Shown: positions 1-7,624 of the stretch, one piece after another
Position numbering within the stretch: position 1 is the stretch's first letter
How the letters are laid out: each line of letters starts with the position of its first letter
Assembly (NCBI RefSeq): GCF_040718835.1
Contig: NZ_JBFEFG010000259.1
Span: forward strand, 236,131 to 300,130
Source: Bremerella sp. JC817
Lineage (GTDB): Bacteria > Planctomycetota > Planctomycetia > Pirellulales > Pirellulaceae
Reading direction: 5' to 3'
Length of the DNA: 64,000 nt
The notes under the pieces: generated by a model
What the model was told of the DNA's origin: nothing
Databases searched by the model: none
Seen by the model: the letters and a program-made list of their open reading frames with translations, nothing else
Program-made: the position numbers and the translations under genes

Positions 1-220
1 TCTGGCCTTCATGTTCGGGCTCGAAGAACTCGGCTAGTTCGGTCCGCAGTGTTTCGGTCTGCGTGGCATTCAAAATCGGAATGCCGGCCAGGTAACCATC
101 CTGTTGGTACGAAGCAATTTGCTGATCGGTCAGGCGGTATTGATCCCAGCCAGTAGCATCGGTCGGCCAGGCAAACAAATCGGTGGCAAGTTCGTGCAGT
201 TCAGACCAGTCGCGGGCCAT
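1..220 (-). CDS. Phytanoyl-CoA dioxygenase (PhyH) family protein, N-terminal part only
   Basis: The gene runs off the left edge of the window, so only about 73 N-terminal residues are present, read from an ATG at 220 to 218. The visible peptide contains LTDQQIASYQQDGYLAGIPI, which matches the start of PhyH-type Fe(II)/2-oxoglutarate oxygenases, where a 'the-enzyme-goes-on-the-helix, then DGY' segment precedes the jelly-roll core. The metal ligands (HxD...H) would lie outside the window, so activity and substrate cannot be judged. The start is the only reasonable ATG, but no strong Shine-Dalgarno sequence precedes it. The family call rests on this N-terminal segment alone. Confidence 0.6.
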   Translation of the reverse strand, partial: MARDWSELHELATDLFAWPTDATGWDQYRLTDQQIASYQQDGYLAGIPILNATQTETLRTELAEFFEPEHEGQ

Positions 221-334
221 CGTGTAACACTCGCAGGAGAGAAGGATAAGGAAGGGAGGAGGCAAGACGCTTGGTTATCGCAGGCCCGCAGATAGAAATC
301 AAGCATCGCTCGCCGCCCGATCAGTCACCGCACT

Positions 335-1030
335 TTAATGCGAATGATCATGATGATCGTGGTCGTGATCATGATCGTGTCCATGCGCGTGGTCGTGACC
401 ATGGTCATGATCGTGCGAATGATCGGCGCTGCTTCCTTCCGGATGCAAGTCGTTGAAGTGGATATGCAGTTGCGGCCGGGCTTTCACCAGCTTCGAAACA
501 CCTTCATCGGTCAGCTTGGTATCGTCCGCGTAGAACGACTGAAGCTGCTCGAGTTGGGCGATCGAATCGATCGAAGCGTCAGTGATCGGGCAGTGCAGCA
601 GGTGCAAATACAAGATCGACTTGCTTTCGCCCACCTTCGCGATCGCCGCATCGGTAATGTTCGGCGAACCGATTCGCAGTAGTTCCAGATTCGGCAGGGC
701 GGCAATCTTCGCAAGCCCTTCGTCCGTCAATTCACTGGCAGGCAGATTGACGATTTTCAGGCTTTCAATCGCGGCGATCTTTTCGGCTTCGGCATCGGTG
801 ATCGGCGTTTGATCAAGCCGCAGTTCGCGCAGCTTCAAGGTTGGTTCGAGATGCTGCAGTTGCTGCAGCGGTGCGACGGAATCTTTGACCTGAATGCTGT
901 CCGTCGCGGCGGACGACACGTCGAGTAGCTGCCGTTCGAAGGTTGCCTCTGGCGGAGTATCGGGGTACGGCGGTACCTCTTCGCAACCAACGACGAACAA
1001 CAAAATTCCAGCCAACAGCAAACGCAGCAT
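335..1030 (-). CDS. Leucine-rich-repeat lipoprotein with His-rich metal-binding tail
   Basis: The 231-residue product starts at the ATG at 1030; a TTG three codons upstream is possible but unnecessary. It opens with a lipoprotein signal, LLLAGILLFVVGC, whose Cys should be lipidated. The body carries degenerate leucine-rich repeats of the kind 'L..L..L.L....ITD..' (LRR_6-like), common in planctomycete secreted proteins and usually taken as protein-binding surfaces. The last 30 or so residues are almost entirely His, Asp and Gly (HDHDHGHDHAHGHDHDHDHD and onward), a likely Zn/Cu/Ni-chelating tail. It is probably anchored in the periplasm or outer membrane. The neighbours give no functional hint. 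The LRR plus poly-His combination is the unusual part. Confidence 0.85.
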   Translation of the reverse strand: MLRLLLAGILLFVVGCEEVPPYPDTPPEATFERQLLDVSSAATDSIQVKDSVAPLQQLQHLEPTLKLRELRLDQTPITDAEAEKIAAIESLKIVNLPASELTDEGLAKIAALPNLELLRIGSPNITDAAIAKVGESKSILYLHLLHCPITDASIDSIAQLEQLQSFYADDTKLTDEGVSKLVKARPQLHIHFNDLHPEGSSADHSHDHDHGHDHAHGHDHDHDHDHHDHSH

Positions 1031-1067
1031 CGAAATCAATCCAGGGAAGGGGAGTCAACTTGGCAGG

Positions 1068-1517
1068 CTAACCGCAACGGGGGCAACGGAGTCGATAGCG
1101 TGTCACGCCACCGCCGCGGGAAGTTCCCGATATCATAATCTCTCCGCAGCGAGGGCAGAAATCAGGCATCGTGTCGTCTTCGCCGTCGTCATCTTTCTGC
1201 TGGCAAGCCACGCAGATCTTGGTGTCAGGAAAGATCTCGAGACGTTCCGCCGGAATCGTGCGTTGGCATTGCTCGCAGACCCGGGCGTCCCCCCATTCTT
1301 CTTCCTCGTCGCGCGGGAGATCGATTCGCAGTCCGGTGCGACCACATTCGCCGCACACAAGCTTGCTGCCGCTGCGTTCGAACAGCTCTTCAATCAGGGA
1401 CTGGTCTGGGTTTTCTTCCCGACGCAGCATCCCTTGCTGATGCAACAGCCGCAGCTTTTCGACAGTTCCAACCAATCGATGCCAATGACAATCAGGACAG
1501 CTTATTTCTTTCAGCAT
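1068..1517 (-). CDS. Multi zinc-ribbon protein with a DksA/TraR-like central motif
   Basis: This 149-residue cytoplasmic protein has no signal peptide and carries four Cys pairs: CPDC near residue 8, CGEC near 56, CEQC near 82 with a following CVAC near 103, and CPRC twice near the C-terminus. The central CEQC...CVAC arrangement resembles the C4 zinc finger of DksA/TraR proteins, with RTIPAERLEIFPDTKICVAC as the recognisable core. The first and last ribbons are of the general rubredoxin/zinc-beta-ribbon kind. A role in binding RNA polymerase or nucleic acid is possible, but the DksA coiled-coil is not evident. The exact role is unknown. Confidence 0.7.
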   Translation of the reverse strand: MLKEISCPDCHWHRLVGTVEKLRLLHQQGMLRREENPDQSLIEELFERSGSKLVCGECGRTGLRIDLPRDEEEEWGDARVCEQCQRTIPAERLEIFPDTKICVACQQKDDDGEDDTMPDFCPRCGEIMISGTSRGGGVTRYRLRCPRCG

Positions 1518-1659
1518 GGCAATTTGGGGGGCGATTTCGGCCGCTGCGACTAACCTATCGTTTTTGGCCTGCGGGGAAACTAGAATAGGGGATCACGTCT
1601 GCAGCCCCTTGGCAATCTAGTATTGTTGCAAAAATAACCCACCTCGGAGAGCACCATTC

Positions 1660-2661
1660 ATGTCGTTGCGTATTTTTCTTTGCTTCGTTAGCTGCATGTC
1701 GCTGGCATCGATTGCCTGCGGTCAGGAATTCAAGAGCGGTATTGAGTGGCCTGAGCCTAAGGTCGTGACGCCTGGCGACAAGCCGACCGATCCACCGGCC
1801 GACGCGACGATTTTGATCGGTAACGATGGCATGTCGGCCTGGGTCGGCGGAGACAAATGGAAGTTTGAAGATGGTGTCGCAACCGCCGCCAAGGGTGGTA
1901 TTCACACCAAGGAAAAGTTCGGTGATGTCCAACTGCACGTCGAATGGGCCGCTCCGGCAGAAGTGAAGAGCAGCGGTCAGGGACGCGGAAACAGTGGCGT
2001 CTTCTTGATGGGTAAGTACGAGATCCAGGTCCTCGATTCGTACAACAACGAAACCTACTTCGATGGCCAGGCCGGCGCCGTTTACAAGCAGTCGCCTCCG
2101 ATGGTCAACGCCATGAAAAAGCCTGGCGAATGGAACACCTACGACATCATCTTCAATCGTCCGCAGCGGAACGAGAAGGGTGATGTCGTCGTTCCAGCCA
2201 CCATCACCGTGATCCACAACGGTGTCGTACTGCATCACGCCTATCCGATCCGTGGCAGCACCAACTGGCACAAGCCACCGGCTTACGATAACCATGGCGA
2301 CAAAGAGAGCATCGCCCTGCAATTCCACGGAAACCCCGTGAAATTCCGCAATATGTGGGTTCGCGAGTTCAAGCAAATCCAGCCAACCTTCGTGCCGGAA
2401 GATACCGAAATGGTTCGTTACCGTGCCGACTGGGCGACTGAAACCATCACGGCTGCTCCGCCAGAAGAAAGCGTTTCGGAAGAAGCGAAGCCGACCGAAG
2501 AGATGAAGCCGGAAACCAAGACCGAAGCAAAGCCTGAGGCCAAACCCGAAGCGAAGGAAGAGCAGAAGTCGGAAGAAAAGCCGGCCGCCAAGCCAGAAGA
2601 AAAGAAGGAAGCTGCCGCCGACGCTCCGAAAGAAGAAGCCAAGGCAGATCAACCTAAGTAA
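1660..2661 (+). CDS. Secreted DUF1080 (3-keto-disaccharide hydrolase-like) protein with K/E/A/P-rich tail
   Basis: The 333-residue protein starts at an ATG preceded by a GGAGAG Shine-Dalgarno sequence and has a clear signal peptide (residues 1-21). Residues about 35-260 match the DUF1080 concanavalin-like beta-sandwich: a 'LIGNDGMSAWVGGDKWKF' opening, a 'GRGNSGVFLMGKYEIQVLDS' core and a 'GNPVKFRNMWVREF' end. DUF1080 proteins are abundant in planctomycetes, and some members have been linked to hydrolysis of 3-keto-glycosides. The final 70 residues are a low-complexity tail of Lys, Glu, Ala and Pro that is almost certainly disordered and absent from the usual family members. A hairpin terminator follows at 2688-2721. 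Confidence 0.88.
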   Translation: MSLRIFLCFVSCMSLASIACGQEFKSGIEWPEPKVVTPGDKPTDPPADATILIGNDGMSAWVGGDKWKFEDGVATAAKGGIHTKEKFGDVQLHVEWAAPAEVKSSGQGRGNSGVFLMGKYEIQVLDSYNNETYFDGQAGAVYKQSPPMVNAMKKPGEWNTYDIIFNRPQRNEKGDVVVPATITVIHNGVVLHHAYPIRGSTNWHKPPAYDNHGDKESIALQFHGNPVKFRNMWVREFKQIQPTFVPEDTEMVRYRADWATETITAAPPEESVSEEAKPTEEMKPETKTEAKPEAKPEAKEEQKSEEKPAAKPEEKKEAAADAPKEEAKADQPK

Positions 2662-2687
2662 GCTGCTTCGCCAGCTCGAACCAATTC

Positions 2688-2721
2688 AAGACGCACCGCA
2701 ATCCGGTGCGTCTTCTTTTTT
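2688..2721 (+). terminator. Rho-independent terminator after the DUF1080 gene
   Basis: An 11-bp perfect stem (AAGACGCACCG, 2688-2698, with CGGTGCGTCTT, 2704-2714) and a five-base loop is followed by CTTTTTT. It stands 26 bases after the DUF1080 stop codon and ends that transcript. The next gene starts only 15 bases later, so it must have its own promoter or rely on readthrough. Confidence 0.9.
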
Positions 2722-2736
2722 AGAAGGACCGCTCTG

Positions 2737-3153
2737 ATGACACGATGCCTGTTTGTGCTGCTCCTGCTTCTGCCAACGCTGGCCTATGCCGAGTCACCGG
2801 AAGCGGAACCATCGTTTCGTCCTTCGGCGCTAGGCATCACCCCGCCACTGCTGGAGCGTGGCACCGATCTCGACCAATACGTTGGACGCCTGATCGCGAT
2901 CCGTGGCGAGCTTCACGACACCAAGATCCCGACGATCCTGGGGATCGATATCGCTGTGCCGGACGAAACGCTGCGGGGAAAAGAGTGTTACGCCATCTGA
3001 ATTCTGGGCAAATGGACGCGTCCGCCCGCAGCGAAGGGGGACGCGAAGAATTCCAAACCCGAAATCGCTTACCGCAAGAAGGACACGATCTATACCCTCT
3101 ACTTTGATCTCGACCGGAAGCTGGCACCGGCCCAAGCTTGGCCCCAGAAGTGA
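2737..3153 (+). pseudogene. Small secreted protein gene interrupted by an in-frame TGA
   Basis: An ATG with an AGAAGGA ribosome site opens a frame with a signal peptide (residues 1-18). It reads through ..YVGRLIAIRGELHDTK.. to a TGA at 2998-3000 after 87 residues. The same frame then stays open without a shift for 50 more codons, through ILGKWTRPPAAKGDAKN and AYRKKDTIYTLYFDLDRKLA, to a TGA at 3151-3153. The continuation looks like ordinary protein and would complete a roughly 138-residue product, possibly an OB-like beta-barrel. The simplest reading is one GGA-to-TGA substitution (Gly to stop) in the isolate or the assembly. Selenocysteine is a less likely alternative. Function is unknown. 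Confidence 0.7.
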
Positions 3154-3422
3154 TCAAACAATGTGAATTATTAGGGTAGGGATACTATCGCCAGCAGCCA
3201 TCATCCCACCTTCCAGGGGTGATTTCTCGTAGTTTCTGGAGCCCTAAACCCGGAAACAGACGGCGTTTACATAACTATTACACAGCTTCGACAGGGCGTT
3301 TACCCTCAGCTCGACGATTGTCCTTACAATTCGACTCAATCAGTGACACTTCTGAAATGAGCAAGAAGTCCACTGATCTCGACCTCTCCCCCCGCAAAGA
3401 TCGCAAATCTTAAGGACAGACC

Positions 3423-4400
3423 ATGTCGATCGTAACTGAAAAAGACGACCCATCGCTCTTGGGCGAAAGTAATATTGCAAAGAAGCGTCCGACGAAGTCG
3501 CGGAAGAAAGATCCGAACCGTCCACGCCAGTCGAAGCCCTACAGCCAGCGTTTCCGCCATGGCAACGCCTGGCCTACGATCTTGTGGATCGGCCTGATTC
3601 ACTTGGGTGCCTTGGCAGCTCCGTTCTGCTTCACTTGGGATGGCTTGATCGCCGCTGTCTTCTTGTACTATTTGACCGGCTGCGTCGGCGTTACGCTCGG
3701 TTTGCACCGCTACCTGACCCACGCTGGTTTCAAGACTTACAAGCCAGTCCGTTACGCGTTGGCCTTCATCGGTCAGCTTTCGGGCGAAGGCTCGGCCTTG
3801 GACTGGGTCGCCACGCACCGTAAGCATCACGCCCACAGCGATCAAGAAGACGATCCTCACTCGCCAGAAGATGGCGGTTGGTGGGCTCACATCATCTGGC
3901 TGGCTCCTCACCACACCCCTGCAGAAAAAGACGAACTGCACATGCGCTGGGGACCTGATCTTCGCAAAGATCGCGGCATGTGGTTCCTGCATCAGACCTT
4001 TATCCTGTGGCACCTGGTGCTTGGCGTTGCCCTGATGGGTCTGGGCTATTACCTGGGTGGCTGGTACACCGCTTGTTCGCTGGTGGTTTGGGGTATGTTC
4101 CTTCGCTTGACCGTCCTGCTTCACGTGACCTGGTTCGTGAATTCGGCAACGCACATGTGGGGCTACCGCAACTACGAAACGACCGACAAGAGCACCAACC
4201 TGTGGTGGGTCGGCCTGTTGGCTTTCGGCGAAGGCTGGCACAACAACCATCACGCTTACCCACGCATGGCCGTCCATGGTCACAAGTGGTGGGAATTCGA
4301 CCTGACCTGGAACGTGCTGCGAGTCATGCGGATGTTTGGCCTGGCCTGGGACATCGTCGACTACAAGCAGAAGACCAAAGATGGCACGGTGAAGGTTTAA
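3423..4400 (+). CDS. Acyl-CoA/acyl-lipid delta-9-type fatty acid desaturase
   Basis: The 325-residue integral membrane di-iron enzyme introduces a cis double bond into saturated fatty acyl chains, adjusting membrane fluidity. All three His boxes of the SCD/Ole1-type family are visible: HRYLTH (residues 95-100), HRKHH (132-136) and HNNHH (273-277). Hydrophobic stretches at about 50-95, 110-125 and 190-240 form the expected membrane segments. A basic, probably disordered head of about 40 residues comes before the first helix. The gene stands alone, with a 5-prime region of about 270 bases and a strong hairpin terminator shared with the convergent two-component operon. Electron donor and chain-length preference cannot be inferred. 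Confidence 0.93.
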   Translation: MSIVTEKDDPSLLGESNIAKKRPTKSRKKDPNRPRQSKPYSQRFRHGNAWPTILWIGLIHLGALAAPFCFTWDGLIAAVFLYYLTGCVGVTLGLHRYLTHAGFKTYKPVRYALAFIGQLSGEGSALDWVATHRKHHAHSDQEDDPHSPEDGGWWAHIIWLAPHHTPAEKDELHMRWGPDLRKDRGMWFLHQTFILWHLVLGVALMGLGYYLGGWYTACSLVVWGMFLRLTVLLHVTWFVNSATHMWGYRNYETTDKSTNLWWVGLLAFGEGWHNNHHAYPRMAVHGHKWWEFDLTWNVLRVMRMFGLAWDIVDYKQKTKDGTVKV

Positions 4401-4426
4401 CTTCCCGATCCAACTTCAATCCAACG

Positions 4427-4463
4427 AAAAAGGCTCGACCAATACTGGTCGAGCCTTTTTTTA
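4427..4463. terminator. Bidirectional terminator between desaturase and response regulator
   Basis: A near-perfect hairpin whose arms are AAAAAGGCTCGACCA and TGGTCGAGCCTTTTT around a short loop lies between convergent genes. It has an A-tract on one side and a T-tract on the other, so it can stop transcription from both the desaturase (+) and the regulator gene (-). Confidence 0.92.
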
Positions 4464-4492
4464 TTAGTGGCCTGTTCGAGGAAAGCTTCGCG

Positions 4493-5266
4493 TCAGGTCG
4501 AAGCTTCTTCTTCGCCGCTTTCGGCCTGGATGTTGTCGACGCCATTGGGCAGAAACTGGTAGCCGGCGTCGCGGATCGTGATGAAGTACTTCGGCTTCCC
4601 CTTGTCCTTCTCGAACATCTTGCGCAAGCGACCGATGAACTGGTCCGGGGCACGCGTCGACACGTGGCCCGGCATCTCCCACACTTCCTTCAGCAGTTCT
4701 TGCTTAGGAATGATCCGGCCGGCATTGCTGACGAAGTGATAGAGCAGCTTCGATTCCAATTGCGTCAGGCGAATCGGCTTCGAGTCGACGAAGGCCTGGA
4801 AGGTATCGAAATCGATCTCGACATTGGCAAAGCTGTACTGATGGATTAGCTCTTCATGCTTCTCTTGCGTCGGCTGGCGACGACGTCGCAGCATCAGAAG
4901 GTTCTTCACGCGGCTGAGGAACTCGTCCAGGTCGAACGGCTTCATCATGTATTGATCCGCCCCGACATCGAATCCGCGGGTCCGATCTTCCGACAGCGTC
5001 CGGGCACTCAGAATCAAGATCGGCATATCTTCGCCGTTGCTGCGTAGCGTTTCACACACGGCATAGCCGCTCATGCCTGGCAGCATCAGGTCGAGAATCA
5101 CCAGGTCGACTTTGCCAGGATTCTCTTCCACAATCCGCAGCGCCGTGCGGCCATCTTCGGCTACGGAAACCTTGTAGCCCTCCGCTTCCAGATTGAAGCG
5201 AATCCCAACGGCCAAATGCTCTTCATCTTCGACCACGACAATATGCGTGTCGGCATTCGATTTCAT
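4493..5266 (-). CDS. OmpR/PhoB-family response regulator
   Basis: The product is 257 residues from the ATG at 5266; a TTG 33 bases upstream would add an unlikely extension. The receiver domain (about residues 7-125) has the acidic pocket VVEDEE, the phospho-acceptor Asp59 in VILDLMLPGMSG and the conserved Lys109 in MMKPFD. A winged-helix DNA-binding domain follows at about 140-235 (LTQLESKLLYHFVSNAGRI is its first part). It ends in a short acidic tail. The gene lies 51 bases downstream of the sensor kinase gene on the same strand, so the two form a cognate pair. The regulon is unknown. Confidence 0.94.
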   Translation of the reverse strand: MKSNADTHIVVVEDEEHLAVGIRFNLEAEGYKVSVAEDGRTALRIVEENPGKVDLVILDLMLPGMSGYAVCETLRSNGEDMPILILSARTLSEDRTRGFDVGADQYMMKPFDLDEFLSRVKNLLMLRRRRQPTQEKHEELIHQYSFANVEIDFDTFQAFVDSKPIRLTQLESKLLYHFVSNAGRIIPKQELLKEVWEMPGHVSTRAPDQFIGRLRKMFEKDKGKPKYFITIRDAGYQFLPNGVDNIQAESGEEEAST

Positions 5267-5317
5267 CGCTCTGTCCCAGTTTCTCGCTTTGCTTTCCAAA
5301 TATTCCGCGACTGCTCA

Positions 5318-6271
5318 CTAGGCCGAAACCGGCTCGGCCAGGGCCGGATCGCCCACGGTCTTGGCACCTGGCAGGGTAACCACGAACACCGTACCGCTTC
5401 CCTTGGGTGGATCCTTCACGCGAACGTCGCCTCGCATCCGTTTCACCAGCGTTCGGACGATATACAGTCCAAGGCCGGTGCCCGGCTTCTCGCGTTGCAG
5501 TTCGAGCCCCAGTCGCACAAAGCGTCCGAAGATCTTCCGCCGCTGCGAAAACGGAATCCCTGGTCCATTATCGGCAACTTCGATGACCGCCTCGTCGTTA
5601 TATTTCACCCGGAGTTGTACTCGTACTTCGGGATCTTTACCGGAGTATTTTACCGCGTTGTCGATCAAATTTCGAAAAATGATCTCGATATCGCCATGCA
5701 AGCCACGAATGCTGCACGGCACCGTTTTCAGCTTGATCGTATCGGGAGGCAATCGATAGAGCAGGGCGACCGACTGGGCACAGCCTGCCAGCACTTTGTC
5801 GAGCCGAACGTCACCTTCCTCGGCATCCTCGTGGCTGCGATCGAGCCGACCAGCTTCCAACAGATGGTTGATCAAATGATCGAGCCGCTCGACATCTTCG
5901 AGCATCGTTTCGTAGAACGAGCCCACCTTTTCCGGCGGGATGCTCCGGCGATTGAGCGTTTGCAGGTACAGCTTCAGCGACGCGATCGGACTTTTCAGTT
6001 CGTGCGTCACGCTATCGATAAAGTTGGCTTGCCGCTGGCTGAGGTTGATCGCCTTAATCGACAGCACCATGTAAAAGATCACGCCGGCCAGAATCACCGC
6101 CAGAAACGTCGCCCCGATAGGCAGAAACGTCCAATAGAGGGGCGCGGCCTGCTCGTTTTCCGTCGCCCCCCAAACATTGATCATCACCCAGCCAATGATC
6201 AAAGCAATCAGCAGGACAATCATGATCACGGCAAGCGTGATCGGTAAACCAAGGCGGCGACGGATAGACAT
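5318..6271 (-). CDS. Membrane sensor histidine kinase
   Basis: The product is 317 residues from the ATG at 6271; an upstream TTG adds five residues and is not needed. Two transmembrane helices (about 11-33 and 51-71) flank a tiny extracytoplasmic loop of some 17 residues, so sensing is probably within the membrane or through a partner, not by a large periplasmic domain. The HisKA domain follows with the phospho-acceptor His90 in SVTHELKSPIASLK. The ATPase domain has an N box (NLIDNAVKYS), a G1 box (DNGPGIP), an F box (FGRFVR) and a G2 box (GTGLGLYIV). A separate HAMP domain is not obvious. It is the partner of the response regulator just downstream. Confidence 0.94.
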   Translation of the reverse strand: MSIRRRLGLPITLAVIMIVLLIALIIGWVMINVWGATENEQAAPLYWTFLPIGATFLAVILAGVIFYMVLSIKAINLSQRQANFIDSVTHELKSPIASLKLYLQTLNRRSIPPEKVGSFYETMLEDVERLDHLINHLLEAGRLDRSHEDAEEGDVRLDKVLAGCAQSVALLYRLPPDTIKLKTVPCSIRGLHGDIEIIFRNLIDNAVKYSGKDPEVRVQLRVKYNDEAVIEVADNGPGIPFSQRRKIFGRFVRLGLELQREKPGTGLGLYIVRTLVKRMRGDVRVKDPPKGSGTVFVVTLPGAKTVGDPALAEPVSA

Positions 6272-6371
6272 AGGCAAACAAAGCAAAAGGACTCGGCGGT
6301 CGTTCGATCCCGATGCGTTGCATTATAACCCGTTTCGATCGCGGGCCGAGGTCCATAATGCGTGGTTATCG

Positions 6372-6524
6372 CTACGGGGTCAGCAAACCGATTCGCCAAT
6401 TGAATTTGCCAAGCCTCGGTTCCGCCCCTTCGGCCGGATGAATACTGTCGGCCGCGGCAAAGGGCTGTTTTACGGTCGCGGCCAGCGTCGAGTAGATCCA
6501 CAACAACACGAGCACGCGAACCAT
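6372..6524 (-). CDS. Possible small 50-residue membrane or exported peptide
   Basis: An ATG at 6524 opens a 50-codon frame beginning MVRVLVLLWIYSTLAATVKQ, which looks like a short signal or membrane anchor, and ending before a TAG at 6372. It is divergent to the M50-like gene, with the two start codons overlapping by two bases if that gene uses its most upstream ATG. No ribosome site or family supports it, so it is recorded only as a possibility in the 250-base gap upstream of the kinase gene. Confidence 0.2.
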   Translation of the reverse strand: MVRVLVLLWIYSTLAATVKQPFAAADSIHPAEGAEPRLGKFNWRIGLLTP

Positions 6525-7176
6525 GGCCACGGCCTTACAGAAAAGAGGTGCGAATCGTTCGTTTAAGGTATCATGCCGGCACACCTTTGGCGAACTGTTG
6601 GAACCCCACGTGCGAATTGTTTCTTTACTGCTGTTTTGCGTTAGCTGCCTCGGGCTAAGCTGGCTCGGCATGATGGCCGTGCACGAACTGGGCCATGTAA
6701 TCGGGGCGATGCTCACCGGTGGTCAGGTGCAACAGGTCGTGCTGCACCCATTCGAGATTTCGCGTACCGATGTTTCCCCCAACCCAGCCCCTGGCATCGT
6801 CGTTTGGCTGGGTCCGCTTTTCGGAGCGTTCGTTCCGGTCGCCATCTGGCTTGCGATTCCGGCAAACTGGTCATGGCATCGCAGCCTAGCCCAATGGATG
6901 GCAGGCTTCTGCTTGATTGCCAACGGATGCTATATCGGGTTCGGCTCGTTTGCCCGGATCGGCGATTGTCGGCAGATGCTGGAAAGTGGCAGCCCGATCT
7001 GGACCTTGTGGCTGTTCGCATGCGTGACGATCGTCCCGGGCGTTTGGCTATGGCATCGCCTTGGTTCGCTCGATCAGCTTTGGAAAACCGAACACCCCAT
7101 TTCGCTGCGAGCCGCGGCAATTACCTTCGCCACGTTCGTCGCCAGCGCAATCGTTTTGGCTCTGCTGTCTGGCTAG
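6523..7176 (+). CDS. M50-like membrane metalloprotease-fold protein (HELGH)
   Basis: The 217-residue protein (fewer if the in-frame GTG at 6610 is the start) has about five hydrophobic segments. A zinc-protease-like HELGH motif (His54 and His58, Glu55) lies at the end of the first membrane helix, followed by GHVIGAMLTGG. This arrangement fits the site-2-protease/M50 superfamily or its M50B-like relatives, which cleave or bind within the membrane. The second metal-ligand motif of S2P (NxxPxxxLDG) is not seen clearly; NPAPGIVVWLGPLFGAFVP occupies a comparable place. It may therefore be a divergent or non-catalytic member. The ATG/GTG choice is unresolved. It converges with the next gene, 7 bases away. 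Confidence 0.65.
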   Translation: MATALQKRGANRSFKVSCRHTFGELLEPHVRIVSLLLFCVSCLGLSWLGMMAVHELGHVIGAMLTGGQVQQVVLHPFEISRTDVSPNPAPGIVVWLGPLFGAFVPVAIWLAIPANWSWHRSLAQWMAGFCLIANGCYIGFGSFARIGDCRQMLESGSPIWTLWLFACVTIVPGVWLWHRLGSLDQLWKTEHPISLRAAAITFATFVASAIVLALLSG

Positions 7177-7183
7177 TACGAAA

Positions 7184-7582
7184 TCAGAATTCGATCGACA
7201 AGTGCCACGCGACATGTTCAGCGGTCGCCTTCGTCAGCACATCGTGCCACGCATCCAGCTCGGCGACCACGTCGTCGGTATTGGGAAGCGTGGCGGGATG
7301 GTCGGCCAGGTATTCGCGAAACGCCGACACCGTTTGCAGTCCTTGAATCGGTGCGTACCACGTTTCTGCCGGCAGATCGATCCCGGCCACATCGATGCCG
7401 CTGGCTTTCATTTTCCGCGCGGCTTCGTCAGGCGATTGGCTGTGGAACTCGGTGAGCGGCACGACTTGCAGCTTCCGCGCGAGCCGCTGCAGTAACGGCT
7501 CGGCGCCGGCGATTGCTTTGCCAGGCACCTTGGCCGTTAGTTTCGGGATGTTTCGATGCAGCACGATCGAAAACTCAGGCAT
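7184..7582 (-). CDS. Hypothetical protein, 132 residues
   Basis: A soluble, probably cytoplasmic protein with no signal peptide and no motif I recognise. It begins MPEFSIVLHRNIPKLTAKVP and has a mixed alpha/beta pattern, with a Trp/His-containing C-terminus (DAWHDVLTKATAEHVAWHLS). It reads with the codon bias of its neighbours, has an ATG start and lies 42 bases downstream of the ceramidase-like gene on the same strand, so it could be cotranscribed. No function is proposed. Confidence 0.6.
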   Translation of the reverse strand: MPEFSIVLHRNIPKLTAKVPGKAIAGAEPLLQRLARKLQVVPLTEFHSQSPDEAARKMKASGIDVAGIDLPAETWYAPIQGLQTVSAFREYLADHPATLPNTDDVVAELDAWHDVLTKATAEHVAWHLSIEF

Positions 7583-7624
7583 CGCGGCTTCTGTTTCTCG
7601 TTCCGGAGGGCATTGGCAGGGAAG

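Noticed and set aside
335..460. Imperfect GATCATGATC-type repeats as a possible CRISPR or operator array
   Set aside because: The repeats are the codons of the His/Asp tail of the LRR lipoprotein, with no spacer structure.
1555..2652. Minus-strand open frame of 365 codons with a hydrophobic start
   Set aside because: It is opposite the DUF1080 gene. The hydrophobic start comes from the reverse reading of the K/E/A-rich tail.
2998..3045. Selenocysteine insertion at the in-frame TGA
   Set aside because: A stem follows at a suggestive distance, but its loop is not clearly of the SECIS type, the context is hydrophobic and no selenoprotein family is recognised. A Gly-to-stop change is simpler. 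It is kept only as a point to check.
5216..6247. Plus-strand open frame of 343 codons
   Set aside because: It is opposite the sensor kinase gene, whose domains are unambiguous.
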